Below, in pieces: positions 51,878 to 59,618 of a stretch of 64,000 nt of DNA; the stretch's first letter is position 1; each line of letters opens with the position of its first letter. The notes below the pieces were generated by a model, which did not search any database, had not been told where the DNA came from, and saw nothing but the letters and a program-made list of their open reading frames with translations. Source of the DNA: Nonomuraea dietziae (GTDB lineage Bacteria; Actinomycetota; Actinomycetes; Streptosporangiales; Streptosporangiaceae); assembly GCF_014195505.1 (NCBI RefSeq), contig NZ_JACIBV010000001.1:4898001-4962000 (forward strand), in the 5' to 3' direction. The position numbers and the translations under genes are program-made.

Positions 51878-54040
51878 ATGATCGACGCGGTGCTGGCGGA
51901 GTGGCTGAAGTTCAGGTCGCTGCGCTCCAACTTCTACCTGCTCGCCTCGTCGCTGCTGGCGGTGTTCCTGAGCGCGGGGGTGGCCTTCATGGTCACGCGC
52001 GGGTTCGACAACCAGACCGGCGCGGACCGGTTGCGCTTCGACAGCCTCGGCGACGGACTGGGCACCGGGCTTCCGGTGGCCTACTTCGTACTGGGTGCGC
52101 TCGGTGCGCTGACCATGACCGCCGAGCACGACTCGAGCCTGGTGGCCGTGCCCAGGCGGCTCCTGCTGCTGTTCGCCAAGGTGCCGACGCTCCTGGTGGT
52201 GGGGCTGGTCGCCGGTGAGGTGCTGGCCTTCGGCATGCACTTCGCGACGCAGGCCGTGCTCGGCGACAGGGCGGGACAGGTGCTGCTGAGCGGGCAGACA
52301 CTCGGGACGTCGCTGTCCGAGCCCGGCGTGCTGGCCGGGGTGGCGCTCGCCGGCGCGTCGGTGTCGCTGGTGGCGCTGGTCGGCCTCGGCGTGGGCACGG
52401 TGCTCCGCTCCACGGCCGGCTCGCTGGTCGCGCTCATCATGCTGGTGTTCGTGCTGCCCACGGCGGCCATGACCCTGCCGAGCCCGTGGGGCTCGCGGAT
52501 CGGCGCGTACATGATCGTGGGCGGTGGCGATCTGCTGCCGCCGCTCGCGGCCTTCGCGGTGCTGGTCGCCTATCCGGTCGTGGCGATGGCGGCGGGGGCG
52601 GTCGCCATCGTCGTACGGGGACGCAGGGCCAGGCCGCTGGTCGCGGGGGTGGCGGCGACGGGCGTGCTGGTGGCGACGGTCGTGTTCGCCCAGCCCGCGG
52701 GCGCGGCGTCCGCCGTCGAGTGGAAGCCGTGCCGTAAGGACATGGAGTGCGGCTCCGTCCAGGTGCCGGTGAACTGGGACGAGCCCGGCGGCAGGAAGAT
52801 CAGCCTGCCGGTGGCCAGGCTCGCCGCGAACGGCACAGGGCGCAGGATCGGCACCGTCTTCTCCATCCCGGGAGGCCCGGGCGGCTCGGGCGTCGACGAC
52901 CTGGAGAAGTCGGGAGGCAACTTCTCCCACCTGCGCGATCGCTTCGACGTGGTCAGCTTCACCCCTCGCAACTCGCCCGCGCTGGAGATCTTCTCCTCCG
53001 AGTGTCTCGCGAAGGGCCCATGGCTGACCCTGCCGGACGACGAGCGCGCCTACGAGCGGCTGGGCGAGGCGAACGCCGCCGCCGCGCGGCGGTGCGCGTC
53101 GCGCGACCCCGAGCTGTTCGGCCGCCTCGACTCGGTCTCCGTCGCCAGGGACATCGACGCCGTCCGCGTGGCGCTCGGCGAGGAGCGGCTCAGCTTCGTG
53201 GCCACCTCCTACGGCGGCGTGCCCGCCTACGCCTACGCCAGGCTCTTCCCTCGCAGGATCAGGGCGATGTACCTGGACGGCGTGGTGAACCTGTTCCGCA
53301 GGGACGAACGCCACAAGGTCATGGAGGCGCAGTTCGACCGGTTCGTCACCTGGTGCGCCGCCAGCACCGCGTGCAAGCTGCACGGACGCGACGCGGGTGA
53401 GGCGTGGCGCGCGCTGGTGGCCGCCGCCGACCGCACGCCGATCCCCACGGACGGCACCGCCTACAGCGGGTTCGACCTGCAGATCGCCGCCGCACCGCAC
53501 CTCGTCTCGCCCGGCGACGACCACGCGAGGTGGAAGCAGCTGGCGGAGAGCGTCGAAAGGGCCGAACGTGGCGACGCCTCGGGCTTCTCCGGCTACGTCG
53601 AGGCGGGCATCGGCAGCCCGAAGCCCATGGCCTTCGTCGGGATGAACATGACCCACTGCCTGGACGGCTTCCGCTTCCGCGACTACGCCGACTACCGCGG
53701 CGTCAGGAGGAACGGCGAGCGCCTGTCGCCGAACCTGTCGGGCAACGTGGTCTGGCACCGGCTCGGCTGCGTGGGCTGGCCGCGGCCGGTGAAGAACCCG
53801 CCCGCACCGCTGCCCACGGCCGGACTGCCGCCGTTCCTGGGCGCGGGGACGTGGACCGACTACGACGACACCGCCGACCTGGCGATGCGGGTGCCGGGCT
53901 CGTCGGCGGTCCGCTTCGAGGGGCACGGGCACGGCCTCTACCTCACAGGCGACGCCTGCACGATCGCGCACGCCAACCGCTACCTCATCGACCTGCGGCT
54001 GCCCCCTCGGGGAACGGTGTGCAGGCCGGAGAGCGGGTGA
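51878..54040 (+). CDS. Fusion of ABC-2-like permease and secreted S33 (TAP-type) hydrolase
   Basis: A single 720-residue frame. Residues 1-250 are an ABC-2-type membrane domain (MIDAVLAEWLKFRSLRSNFY, a long extracytoplasmic loop, then helices VAYFVLGALGALTMTAEH, LLVVGLVAGEVLAFGMHF, VSLVALVGLGVGTVLRST, LIMLVFVLPTAAMTLPSP, AFAVLVAYPVVAMAAGAV). A seventh helix, LVAGVAATGVLVATVVFAQP, looks like a Sec signal peptide and opens an alpha/beta hydrolase of about 440 residues: VFSIPGGPGGSG (oxyanion), VATSYGGVPAYAY (nucleophile Ser near 442) and a C-terminal FEGHGHGLYLTGDACTIAHA with the His. The usual catalytic-Asp region (GTWTDYDDTADLAM) is altered. No ABC ATPase is nearby. It is divergent from a two-component system. 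A frameshift-made fusion cannot be fully excluded. Confidence 0.85.
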   Translation: MIDAVLAEWLKFRSLRSNFYLLASSLLAVFLSAGVAFMVTRGFDNQTGADRLRFDSLGDGLGTGLPVAYFVLGALGALTMTAEHDSSLVAVPRRLLLLFAKVPTLLVVGLVAGEVLAFGMHFATQAVLGDRAGQVLLSGQTLGTSLSEPGVLAGVALAGASVSLVALVGLGVGTVLRSTAGSLVALIMLVFVLPTAAMTLPSPWGSRIGAYMIVGGGDLLPPLAAFAVLVAYPVVAMAAGAVAIVVRGRRARPLVAGVAATGVLVATVVFAQPAGAASAVEWKPCRKDMECGSVQVPVNWDEPGGRKISLPVARLAANGTGRRIGTVFSIPGGPGGSGVDDLEKSGGNFSHLRDRFDVVSFTPRNSPALEIFSSECLAKGPWLTLPDDERAYERLGEANAAAARRCASRDPELFGRLDSVSVARDIDAVRVALGEERLSFVATSYGGVPAYAYARLFPRRIRAMYLDGVVNLFRRDERHKVMEAQFDRFVTWCAASTACKLHGRDAGEAWRALVAAADRTPIPTDGTAYSGFDLQIAAAPHLVSPGDDHARWKQLAESVERAERGDASGFSGYVEAGIGSPKPMAFVGMNMTHCLDGFRFRDYADYRGVRRNGERLSPNLSGNVVWHRLGCVGWPRPVKNPPAPLPTAGLPPFLGAGTWTDYDDTADLAMRVPGSSAVRFEGHGHGLYLTGDACTIAHANRYLIDLRLPPRGTVCRPESG

Positions 54041-54169
54041 GCCCGTCGTGCAGGCGGGCGCGCCGTACGGGGGCGACGTCGGGCGGCGAGGGCGGCCAGG
54101 GGCGAACCGCGGCCAGGAAGGCACCAGACCTGTGTGGTCGCGACCACGGGGACGAGCGCCGACAATGCA

Positions 54170-54691
54170 GTGGTGGACATCAGAGAAGGCGCGGCCGCCG
54201 ACGCGGGGCCGATCGCGGCGCTGCACACCAGGAGCTGGCGGACGGCCTACGCTGGCATCTTCCCCGCCGACTACCTCGAAGGGCCCGTCGAGGAGCAGCA
54301 GGCCGCCATGTGGCACGAAAGGCTGGTCAACGGCGCCAAGGGCGAGCTGCTGGTCGCCGACGACGGCACGAGCATCGCCGGGTTCGCCTATCTCATCCCC
54401 GAGGACGGCCGGGTCCTGCTGGACAACCTGCACGTCGACCCCGCGCTCAAGCGGTCGGGCATCGGCGGCGTGCTGCTGCGCCAGGCCCTCGACAGGGCGG
54501 CGGGCCAGGAGCTCTACCTCGAGGTGCTGAAGGAGAACAGGCCCGCCATCGCCTTCTACGAGCGCCATGGCGCCACCAGGGCCAGGCAGTTCGTCGAGCG
54601 CTTCCCCGGCTTCGAGGTGGACGTGCTGGAGTACTACTGGAGCGGGATACGCAGCGACACCGTCCCCCGCAGGTCGAGCCAGGCCTCCTGA
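54170..54691 (+). CDS. GNAT family N-acetyltransferase
   Basis: A 173-residue acetyltransferase starting VVDIREGAAADAGPIAALHT at GTG 54170 (GTG 54173 is equally possible). The acetyl-CoA-binding motif A is LDNLHVDPALKRSGIGGVLL then RQALDRA; motif B reads ENRPAIAFYERHGATRARQF. The substrate is not predictable. Its 3' end overlaps the convergent DUF6510 gene by 58 bases. Confidence 0.9.
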   Translation: MVDIREGAAADAGPIAALHTRSWRTAYAGIFPADYLEGPVEEQQAAMWHERLVNGAKGELLVADDGTSIAGFAYLIPEDGRVLLDNLHVDPALKRSGIGGVLLRQALDRAAGQELYLEVLKENRPAIAFYERHGATRARQFVERFPGFEVDVLEYYWSGIRSDTVPRRSSQAS

Positions 54692-54888
54692 GGGCCCCTG
54701 ACCAGGCGCATCACCACCTCCTCGCACCCCGGGCAGCGGGCCACGAGCCCGGGGCCCGCGTCGTAGACCATCAGCTCGGCGACGGGGCCCTTCAGGCCGC
54801 AGGCGGCGCATCTGCCGACCGCCGAGGTGAGGTCCACGGCGAAGATCTCGGCCAGCGGTCCCGCGAGGGCGTTGCCGTCCAGGTGCAT
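54634..54888 (-). CDS. DUF6510 family zinc-ribbon protein
   Basis: An 84-residue protein starting MHLDGNALAGPLAEIFAVDL, with GGAGG five bases before ATG 54888. Two Cys pairs (CAAC, CPGC) 31 residues apart make a zinc ribbon, followed by WLDLRGTVSLRIP. The family is usually encoded after an FAD reductase and a sulfite-oxidase-like molybdoenzyme, as here; the role in that set is unknown. Confidence 0.88.
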   Translation of the reverse strand: MHLDGNALAGPLAEIFAVDLTSAVGRCAACGLKGPVAELMVYDAGPGLVARCPGCEEVVMRLVRGPQEAWLDLRGTVSLRIPLQ

Positions 54889-54889
54889 G

Positions 54890-55555
54890 TCAGCCTCCAA
54901 AACGCTCGGTCCTGATCCGCGCGGAGTCGTGACCGACGTCGAGCAGCAGGTCGGCGGCGGCCTCGACGAAGCCGGTCGGCCCGCACACGAACACGTCGGG
55001 TCCGGGGCCCGGCAGGTCGTCCTTGGTGATCCTGCGGTGCGGCGCGAGCCTGGTGTGGACCCAGGTGATGGTCAGCCACGGGTCGGGCGCGTCCAGCTCG
55101 GCGGCGTAGTAGCGGCGGGCGGGCTCGCGCAGCGAGTAGACCAGGTGGAACGGCGTGTCGCCGCCCGCCAGCCGCCTGGCCCTGATCATGGCCATGAGCG
55201 GCACGATCCCCGAGCCGCCCGCCACGAGCAGCACGGGCGTCGTGACGGCGGGCCGCCACACGAACCAGCCGCCGACGGGCCCGCGCAGCTCGATCTCGTC
55301 GCCGACCGTCAGCTCGTCGACGAGGTACGACGAGACCTCACCGTCCGGCAGCCCCTCCACGGTCAGCTCGACGCCCTCGGGGGTGGCCAGGGAGTAGCTG
55401 CGCTGCGCCGTGTAGCCGTCGGGCGCGGTCAGCCGCACGTCCACGTGCTGACCTGCCAGGTGACCCGGCCAGTCGGGCACCTCGAAGACCAGCGTGCGCG
55501 CCGTGGGGCTCTCCTCGCGCGCGGCGGTCAGCCGCGCGCGCCGCCACCTAATCAC
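54890..55555 (-). CDS. FAD/NAD(P)-binding ferredoxin reductase-like protein
   Basis: A 221-residue protein starting at GTG 55555 (VIRWRRARLTAAREESPTAR). FAD-binding RSYSLAT (RxYS) near residue 52, the NAD(P)-binding GGSGIVPLMAMIRAR near 115 and the C-terminal VFVCGPTGFVEAAADLLLD, as in ferredoxin-NADP reductases that lack the fused iron-sulfur domain. It overlaps the upstream molybdoenzyme gene by eight bases and probably supplies electrons to or from that enzyme. Confidence 0.9.
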   Translation of the reverse strand: MIRWRRARLTAAREESPTARTLVFEVPDWPGHLAGQHVDVRLTAPDGYTAQRSYSLATPEGVELTVEGLPDGEVSSYLVDELTVGDEIELRGPVGGWFVWRPAVTTPVLLVAGGSGIVPLMAMIRARRLAGGDTPFHLVYSLREPARRYYAAELDAPDPWLTITWVHTRLAPHRRITKDDLPGPGPDVFVCGPTGFVEAAADLLLDVGHDSARIRTERFGG

Positions 55556-56147
55556 CCTCGTAGCGCTGCTCGCGCCACGGGTCGCCGTAGTTGTGGTAGC
55601 CGGCGCTCTCCCAGAAGCCGGGCCAGTCCTCGTTCAGCAGCCTGATGCCGCGCACCCACTTGGCCGACTTCCAGAAGTAGAGGTGCGGCACGACCAGCCT
55701 GGCGGGGCCGCCGTGCTGGGGTTCCAGCTCCTCGCCGTCGAAGCGGTGACAGATCCACGCCTTGCCGTCGAGCAGGTCCTCCAGCGGCAGGTTGGTGGTG
55801 TAGCCGCCGTAGGAGTGGACGAGCGCGTACTCCGCCGCGGTCTCGACGTCCTCGAACAGCACGTCGAGCGAGACGCCCTGCCAGGTGGTGTCGAACTTGG
55901 ACCACTTGGTCACGCAGTGGATGTCGGCCGTCGGGCTCTCCTGGGGCAGCGCCATGAGCTCCTGCCACGACCAGCGGTGGGTCTGCCCGGCCTCGGTGTC
56001 GATGGCGAACTCCCACCGGTCCTGCTCGATCCTGGGCGTGGGCCCGGCGGAGAGCACGGGAAAGTCGTGCACCTGGTACTGGCCTGGCGGCAGGCGGCCG
56101 TGGTCGTCCCGCGGCCTGCCGCGAAAGCCCCGCGAAATTATCCCCAT
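55548..56147 (-). CDS. Sulfite-oxidase-like molybdopterin-dependent oxidoreductase
   Basis: A 199-residue protein (MGIISRGFRGRPRDDHGRLP). The oxidoreductase molybdopterin domain is recognised by the molybdenum-ligand Cys in ADIHCVTKWSKFDTTWQGVS near residue 97, VHSYGGYTTNLPLED, and PQHGGPARLVVPHLYFWKSA KWVRGI near the C-terminus. No dimerisation domain or signal peptide is present, so it is a cytoplasmic YedY-like form. It is first in a three-gene unit with the reductase and DUF6510 genes, a conserved actinobacterial set of unknown substrate. Confidence 0.92.
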   Translation of the reverse strand: MGIISRGFRGRPRDDHGRLPPGQYQVHDFPVLSAGPTPRIEQDRWEFAIDTEAGQTHRWSWQELMALPQESPTADIHCVTKWSKFDTTWQGVSLDVLFEDVETAAEYALVHSYGGYTTNLPLEDLLDGKAWICHRFDGEELEPQHGGPARLVVPHLYFWKSAKWVRGIRLLNEDWPGFWESAGYHNYGDPWREQRYEGD

Positions 56148-56199
56148 GGGGCGATCCTGCCCGAACGGGGGTCAAGCGCATCGCATGGGGGTGCGAGAT

Positions 56200-56562
56200 C
56201 TACCCGACGGCGTAGCCGGCGACCGAGGGCCAGCGGACGGTCATCACCACCGACTCCTCCTCGGCGACCCACGAGTGGTCCACCCCCACGCCCCACACGA
56301 CGTAGTCGCCCTGCCGTTCGAGAACCACGCTGCGGCCGGGGAACTCCAGCCTGAACCTGCCGCTGATCAGCACGAGAAGGGCGGTGCGCTTCTCGCCGTG
56401 CACCCACTGGGCGCGCTCCTCGCCCTTGGGGTGGACGCCCCACTTGATCTCGACGTCCTGGCTGTGCCGTACGTCGTCCTCGGGCTTGAAGTGCCCCAGC
56501 AGCCAGCCCCGGTCGCCGAGGGCGTCGGCCTGCGCGTGGCCGACGTAGATGCTCTCCGTCAC
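56200..56562 (-). CDS. Cupin-domain protein
   Basis: A 120-residue protein starting VTESIYVGHAQADALGDRGW at GTG 56562. The cupin motifs are modified: VEIKWGVHPKGEERAQWVHG and FPGRSVVLERQGDYVVWGVG VDHSW, with RWPS at the end. I know similar actinobacterial proteins of this length only as cupins of unknown role. It is divergent from the acetyltransferase gene. Confidence 0.8.
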   Translation of the reverse strand: MTESIYVGHAQADALGDRGWLLGHFKPEDDVRHSQDVEIKWGVHPKGEERAQWVHGEKRTALLVLISGRFRLEFPGRSVVLERQGDYVVWGVGVDHSWVAEEESVVMTVRWPSVAGYAVG

Positions 56563-56597
56563 GATCGGTGACGTTAACACGCAGGTAGGCTGCGCGC

Positions 56598-57074
56598 GTG
56601 ATTCGTACAGCAACCGTCCAGGACGTCCCCGAGATCATCGCCATGATCCGCGAGCTCGCCGACTACGAGAAGGCGCTGCACGAGGTGCGCGTCACCCAGG
56701 AGCAGCTCGAGAGCGCCCTCTTCGGGCCCAGCCCCGCCCTGCACGCCCTGATCGCCGAGCAGGACGGGCGTGTCGTGGGCTACACGCTCTGGTTCCTCAG
56801 CTTCTCCACCTGGCGCGGCACCCACGGCATCTACATGGAGGACCTCTACGTGCGCCCCGACGCCAGGGGCGGCGGCCACGGCAAGGCGCTGATGAAGGAG
56901 CTGGCCAGGATCTGCGTGGAGCGCGGCTACCACCGCCTGGAGTGGTCCGTCCTCGACTGGAACCAGCCCGCCATCGACTTCTACAAGTCGATCGGGGCGG
57001 TCCCGATGGACGAGTGGACCGTCTACCGGCTTACCGACGAGCCGCTGCGGAGGCTGCCCCAACAGGCCGGATAG
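56598..57074 (+). CDS. GNAT family N-acetyltransferase (spermidine/diamine acetyltransferase-like)
   Basis: A 158-residue protein starting at GTG 56598 (VIRTATVQDVPEIIAMIREL). It has LADYEKALHEVRVTQEQLES, FSTWRGTHGIYMEDLYVRPD, the CoA-binding ARGGGHGKALMKELARI and WNQPAIDFYKSIGAVPMDEW. These marks (FSTWRGxxxIYLEDLYV) belong to the SSAT/diamine acetyltransferase-like GNAT subgroup. The substrate is probably a small amine or amino-acid derivative. Confidence 0.92.
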   Translation: MIRTATVQDVPEIIAMIRELADYEKALHEVRVTQEQLESALFGPSPALHALIAEQDGRVVGYTLWFLSFSTWRGTHGIYMEDLYVRPDARGGGHGKALMKELARICVERGYHRLEWSVLDWNQPAIDFYKSIGAVPMDEWTVYRLTDEPLRRLPQQAG

Positions 57075-57085
57075 GGTGGCCTGAC

Positions 57086-58024
57086 GTGCGAGACATCACT
57101 GTTTTCAGCGGTAGCGCCCACCCTGAGCTGGCCGCGGAGATCTGCGCCCACCTCGGCACCCCCCTCCACCCCGTCCGCCTCCATCGCTTCGCCAACGACT
57201 GTTTGGAAGTCCAGCTGCAGGCCAACTGCCGCGAACGGGACGTCTTCCTCATCCAGCCGCTCGTCCCTCCCGTGCAGGAGCACCTGGTCGAGCTCCTGCT
57301 CATGATCGACGCGGCGCGCGGCGCGTCGGCCGCCCGCACCACGGTCGTCATGCCGCACTACGCCTACGCCCGCTCCGACAAGAAGGACGCACCTCGCATC
57401 TCCATCGGCGGCCGCCTGGTCGCCGACCTCCTGGTGGCCGCGGGCGCCGACAGGGTGCTGGCCATGACCCTGCACTCGCCGCAGGTGCACGGCTTCTTCA
57501 GCGTCCCCGTCGACCACCTGCACGCACTGCGTGAGCTGGCCGCCCACTTCCGCCGGTACGACCTGTCCAACACCGTCGTCGTCTCGCCCGACCTCGGCAA
57601 CGCCAAGGAGGCCGCCGCCTTCGCCAGGCTCCTGGGCGCCGAGGTCGCCATGGGCGCCAAGCAGCGCCTGAGCGACGACAAGGTGACGATCAGCTCGGTG
57701 ATCGGTGAGGTCAAGGGCAAGGACGTCATCGTCCTCGACGACGAGATCGCCAGGGGCACCACGGTCATCGAGCTCCTCGACAGGCTGCGCGAGCGCGAGG
57801 TCAACTCGATCAGGATCGCCTGCACCCACGGGCTGTTCTCGGCCGGGGCCGTGGAGCGGCTCACCGACCGCGACGACGTGCTGGAGATCGTCTGCACCAA
57901 CACCGTCCCGATCCCCGAGCCCAAGCCCGACGCCAAGCTGCGCGTGCTGTCGGTGGCGCCCGCGCTGGCCGAGGCGATGCGCCGCATCCACGAGGGCGAG
58001 TCGGTCTCCGCCCTCTTCGGCTGA
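57086..58024 (+). CDS. prs: Ribose-phosphate pyrophosphokinase (PRPP synthetase)
   Basis: A 312-residue enzyme starting at GTG 57086 (VRDITVFSGSAHPELAAEIC). It makes PRPP from ribose-5-phosphate and ATP. The flexible loop and ATP-binding region MPHYAYARSDKKDAPRISIG, the PRPP-binding VIVLDDEIARGTTVIELLD and the divalent-metal HSPQVHGFF are all present. The flexible-loop motif is SDKKD where class I enzymes have QDRKD/KDKRS-type, so it is a somewhat divergent, probably secondary copy. Sits 11 bases after the acetyltransferase gene. Confidence 0.9.
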   Translation: MRDITVFSGSAHPELAAEICAHLGTPLHPVRLHRFANDCLEVQLQANCRERDVFLIQPLVPPVQEHLVELLLMIDAARGASAARTTVVMPHYAYARSDKKDAPRISIGGRLVADLLVAAGADRVLAMTLHSPQVHGFFSVPVDHLHALRELAAHFRRYDLSNTVVVSPDLGNAKEAAAFARLLGAEVAMGAKQRLSDDKVTISSVIGEVKGKDVIVLDDEIARGTTVIELLDRLREREVNSIRIACTHGLFSAGAVERLTDRDDVLEIVCTNTVPIPEPKPDAKLRVLSVAPALAEAMRRIHEGESVSALFG

Positions 58025-58034
58025 CTTTCCCTCC

Positions 58035-58580
58035 TCACGCGACCACCGCGCGGGCCAGGCGGGCCAGCGCGGCGCTGATCTGGGACGGCGTCAGGCCCCG
58101 CTCCTCCCGCTGGTAGGTGTAGACGTCGGGGGCCAGGGGCGCCAGCAGGGTGTCGACCAGCGCGTCGGCGTCCCGCACGCCATCCAGCAGCGATCTGACG
58201 TGGACGCGCCAGAAGCCGTACGCGCCCGTCTCGAAGCGGGAGCGGCCCACCTCCGATCCGAGGATCAGGTGGGCGTGCTCCTCCAGCAGCTCCACCATCG
58301 CCGCGTAGAAGGCGGCCATGCGCTCGGAGGCGGGCGCCCCAGGTCCGAGCGGCGGCTCGCCGCGGATCAGCTTCTCCTGCAGCACGCGTTCGTGTTCGTC
58401 GAGCAGGGCCACGGCGATCGAGGCCCGGTCGGGGAAGCGGCGGTAGAGCGTGCCCCGCCCGACGCCCGCGGCCCTCGCGATGTCGTCCATGGTGACGTTC
58501 GGCGCGCCCTTGACCCTGAACAGTCCTGCGGCGGCCTCCAGGATCCTGGCGCGGTTGCGGGCGGCGTCGGCTCTCTCCAT
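58035..58580 (-). CDS. TetR/AcrR family regulator
   Basis: A 181-residue regulator starting MERADAARNRARILEAAAGL at ATG 58580 (the 12-codon extension upstream would cover the operator). HTH: VTMDDIARAAGVGRGTLYRR FPDRASI near residues 30-55. It is divergent from the azoreductase/SMR pair with two identical-type operators between, so it is the probable repressor of that operon. Confidence 0.92.
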   Translation of the reverse strand: MERADAARNRARILEAAAGLFRVKGAPNVTMDDIARAAGVGRGTLYRRFPDRASIAVALLDEHERVLQEKLIRGEPPLGPGAPASERMAAFYAAMVELLEEHAHLILGSEVGRSRFETGAYGFWRVHVRSLLDGVRDADALVDTLLAPLAPDVYTYQREERGLTPSQISAALARLARAVVA

Positions 58581-58581
58581 A

Positions 58582-58636
58582 TGGACATGGTGTCCGCTTA
58601 TCGGGTACCTTCGCAAGTGGACACCGTGTCCGCTTA
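58582..58636. promoter_or_regulatory. Tandem TetR operators upstream of the azoreductase operon
   Basis: Two copies of a 19-bp site: TGGACATGGTGTCCGCTTA at 58582-58600 and TGGACACCGTGTCCGCTTA at 58618-58636. Each contains the palindrome GGACA-N3-TGTCC, and the second is a near-perfect 13-bp palindrome. They are 36 bp apart centre to centre and flank the divergent promoters. Confidence 0.88.
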
Positions 58637-58650
58637 GTGAGGAGCCTCCT

Positions 58651-59280
58651 GTGAACCTGTTGCACCTCGACGCCAGCGCCAGGCGTGCGTCCTTCTCCCG
58701 CGAGCTGTCCAGGATCTACGCCGACGCCTGGCGCGCCGCCAACCCCGACGGCGGCTACACCTACAGAGACCTGGCCGCCTCGCCCGTCCCCCACATCGAC
58801 GAGGCCTGGACCGAGCTGTGCGACTACGTGCTCGCCCACGAGATCACCGAGATCGCGCGCTACCGCGAGGCGGTGCGCACCCCGGCGCAGGAGCGGGCAT
58901 GGGCCGTCCTGGAGCCGCTGCTCGACGAGGTGGTCGCGGCCGACGTGATCCTCATCGGCACGCCGATGTACAACTACTCGATCCCCTCGTCGCTGAAGGC
59001 CTGGCTCGACCAGATCACCTTCCCGAAGATGTCGCTCAAGGGGCGCTCGTTCGTGGTGACCAGCGCGAGGGGCGGAGCGTACGGCCCCGGCACGCCCAAG
59101 GAGGCCGTGGACCACCAGGAGCGCTATCTGCGCGACTTCTTCCTCGGCCACTTCGCCGTGTCCGAGGTGAGCTTCGTCCACGCCGAGCTGGTGAACTCGC
59201 TGATCGATCCCGGGCTCGCGCACCTGCGTGAGCGGCACCTGGAGTCGGTCGCCAGGGCGCGGAAGGAGGCGGGACGGTGA
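58651..59280 (+). CDS. FMN-dependent NADH-azoreductase
   Basis: A 209-residue flavodoxin-fold reductase starting at GTG 58651 (VNLLHLDASARRASFSRELS), GAGGAG upstream. FMN-binding SARRASFSREL, the GTPMYNYSIPSSLKAWLDQI motif near residue 108, and TSARGGAYGPGTP near 135 are diagnostic of AzoR-type enzymes, which reduce azo dyes and quinones with NADH. Two tandem operators for the divergent TetR precede it; an SMR exporter gene overlaps its stop by four bases. Confidence 0.92.
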   Translation: MNLLHLDASARRASFSRELSRIYADAWRAANPDGGYTYRDLAASPVPHIDEAWTELCDYVLAHEITEIARYREAVRTPAQERAWAVLEPLLDEVVAADVILIGTPMYNYSIPSSLKAWLDQITFPKMSLKGRSFVVTSARGGAYGPGTPKEAVDHQERYLRDFFLGHFAVSEVSFVHAELVNSLIDPGLAHLRERHLESVARARKEAGR

Positions 59281-59591
59281 ACTGGGTCTATCTCGCTCTC
59301 GCCGGCCTGGTCGAGGTGGCCTGGTCGCAGAGCATCAAGCCGACGCAGAACTTCACCAGACCCGTGCCGACGGCGATCTCCCTGGTGCTGATGGCGGCGG
59401 CGGTGTGGCTGCTGTCCAAGGCGATGGACACCCTGCCCGTCGGCACCGCGTACGCCGTCTTCACCGGCATCGGCGCGGTGGGCGCGATCACGCTGGGCAT
59501 CGTGCTCAACGACGACCCCGTCACTGTGGGGCGGATGGCCGCGTTGTCGCTGATCGTGGGCGGCGTGGTCCTGGCCAGGGTCACCGCCTGA
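59277..59591 (+). CDS. SMR family transporter, SugE/Gdx-like
   Basis: A 104-residue, four-helix protein (MNWVYLALAGLVEVAWSQSI). The essential Glu13 in GLVEVAW with Gly10 and Trp16 matches the guanidinium-exporter (Gdx/SugE) subgroup, and the third-helix DTLPVGTAYAVFTGIGAVGA is the SMR signature. It would work as a dimer exchanging protons for small cations. Start/stop overlap (ATGA) with the azoreductase makes them one operon, unusual company for a Gdx; a quaternary-cation role is possible. Confidence 0.9.
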   Translation: MNWVYLALAGLVEVAWSQSIKPTQNFTRPVPTAISLVLMAAAVWLLSKAMDTLPVGTAYAVFTGIGAVGAITLGIVLNDDPVTVGRMAALSLIVGGVVLARVTA

Positions 59592-59618
59592 CCACCCGAA
59601 GGGCGGCATTTGCGGCTG

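Noticed and set aside
51710..54811. A 1033-codon minus-strand frame opposite the permease-hydrolase fusion
   Set aside because: No recognisable domain and shadow-like composition; the plus strand has membrane helices, a signal peptide and hydrolase motifs.
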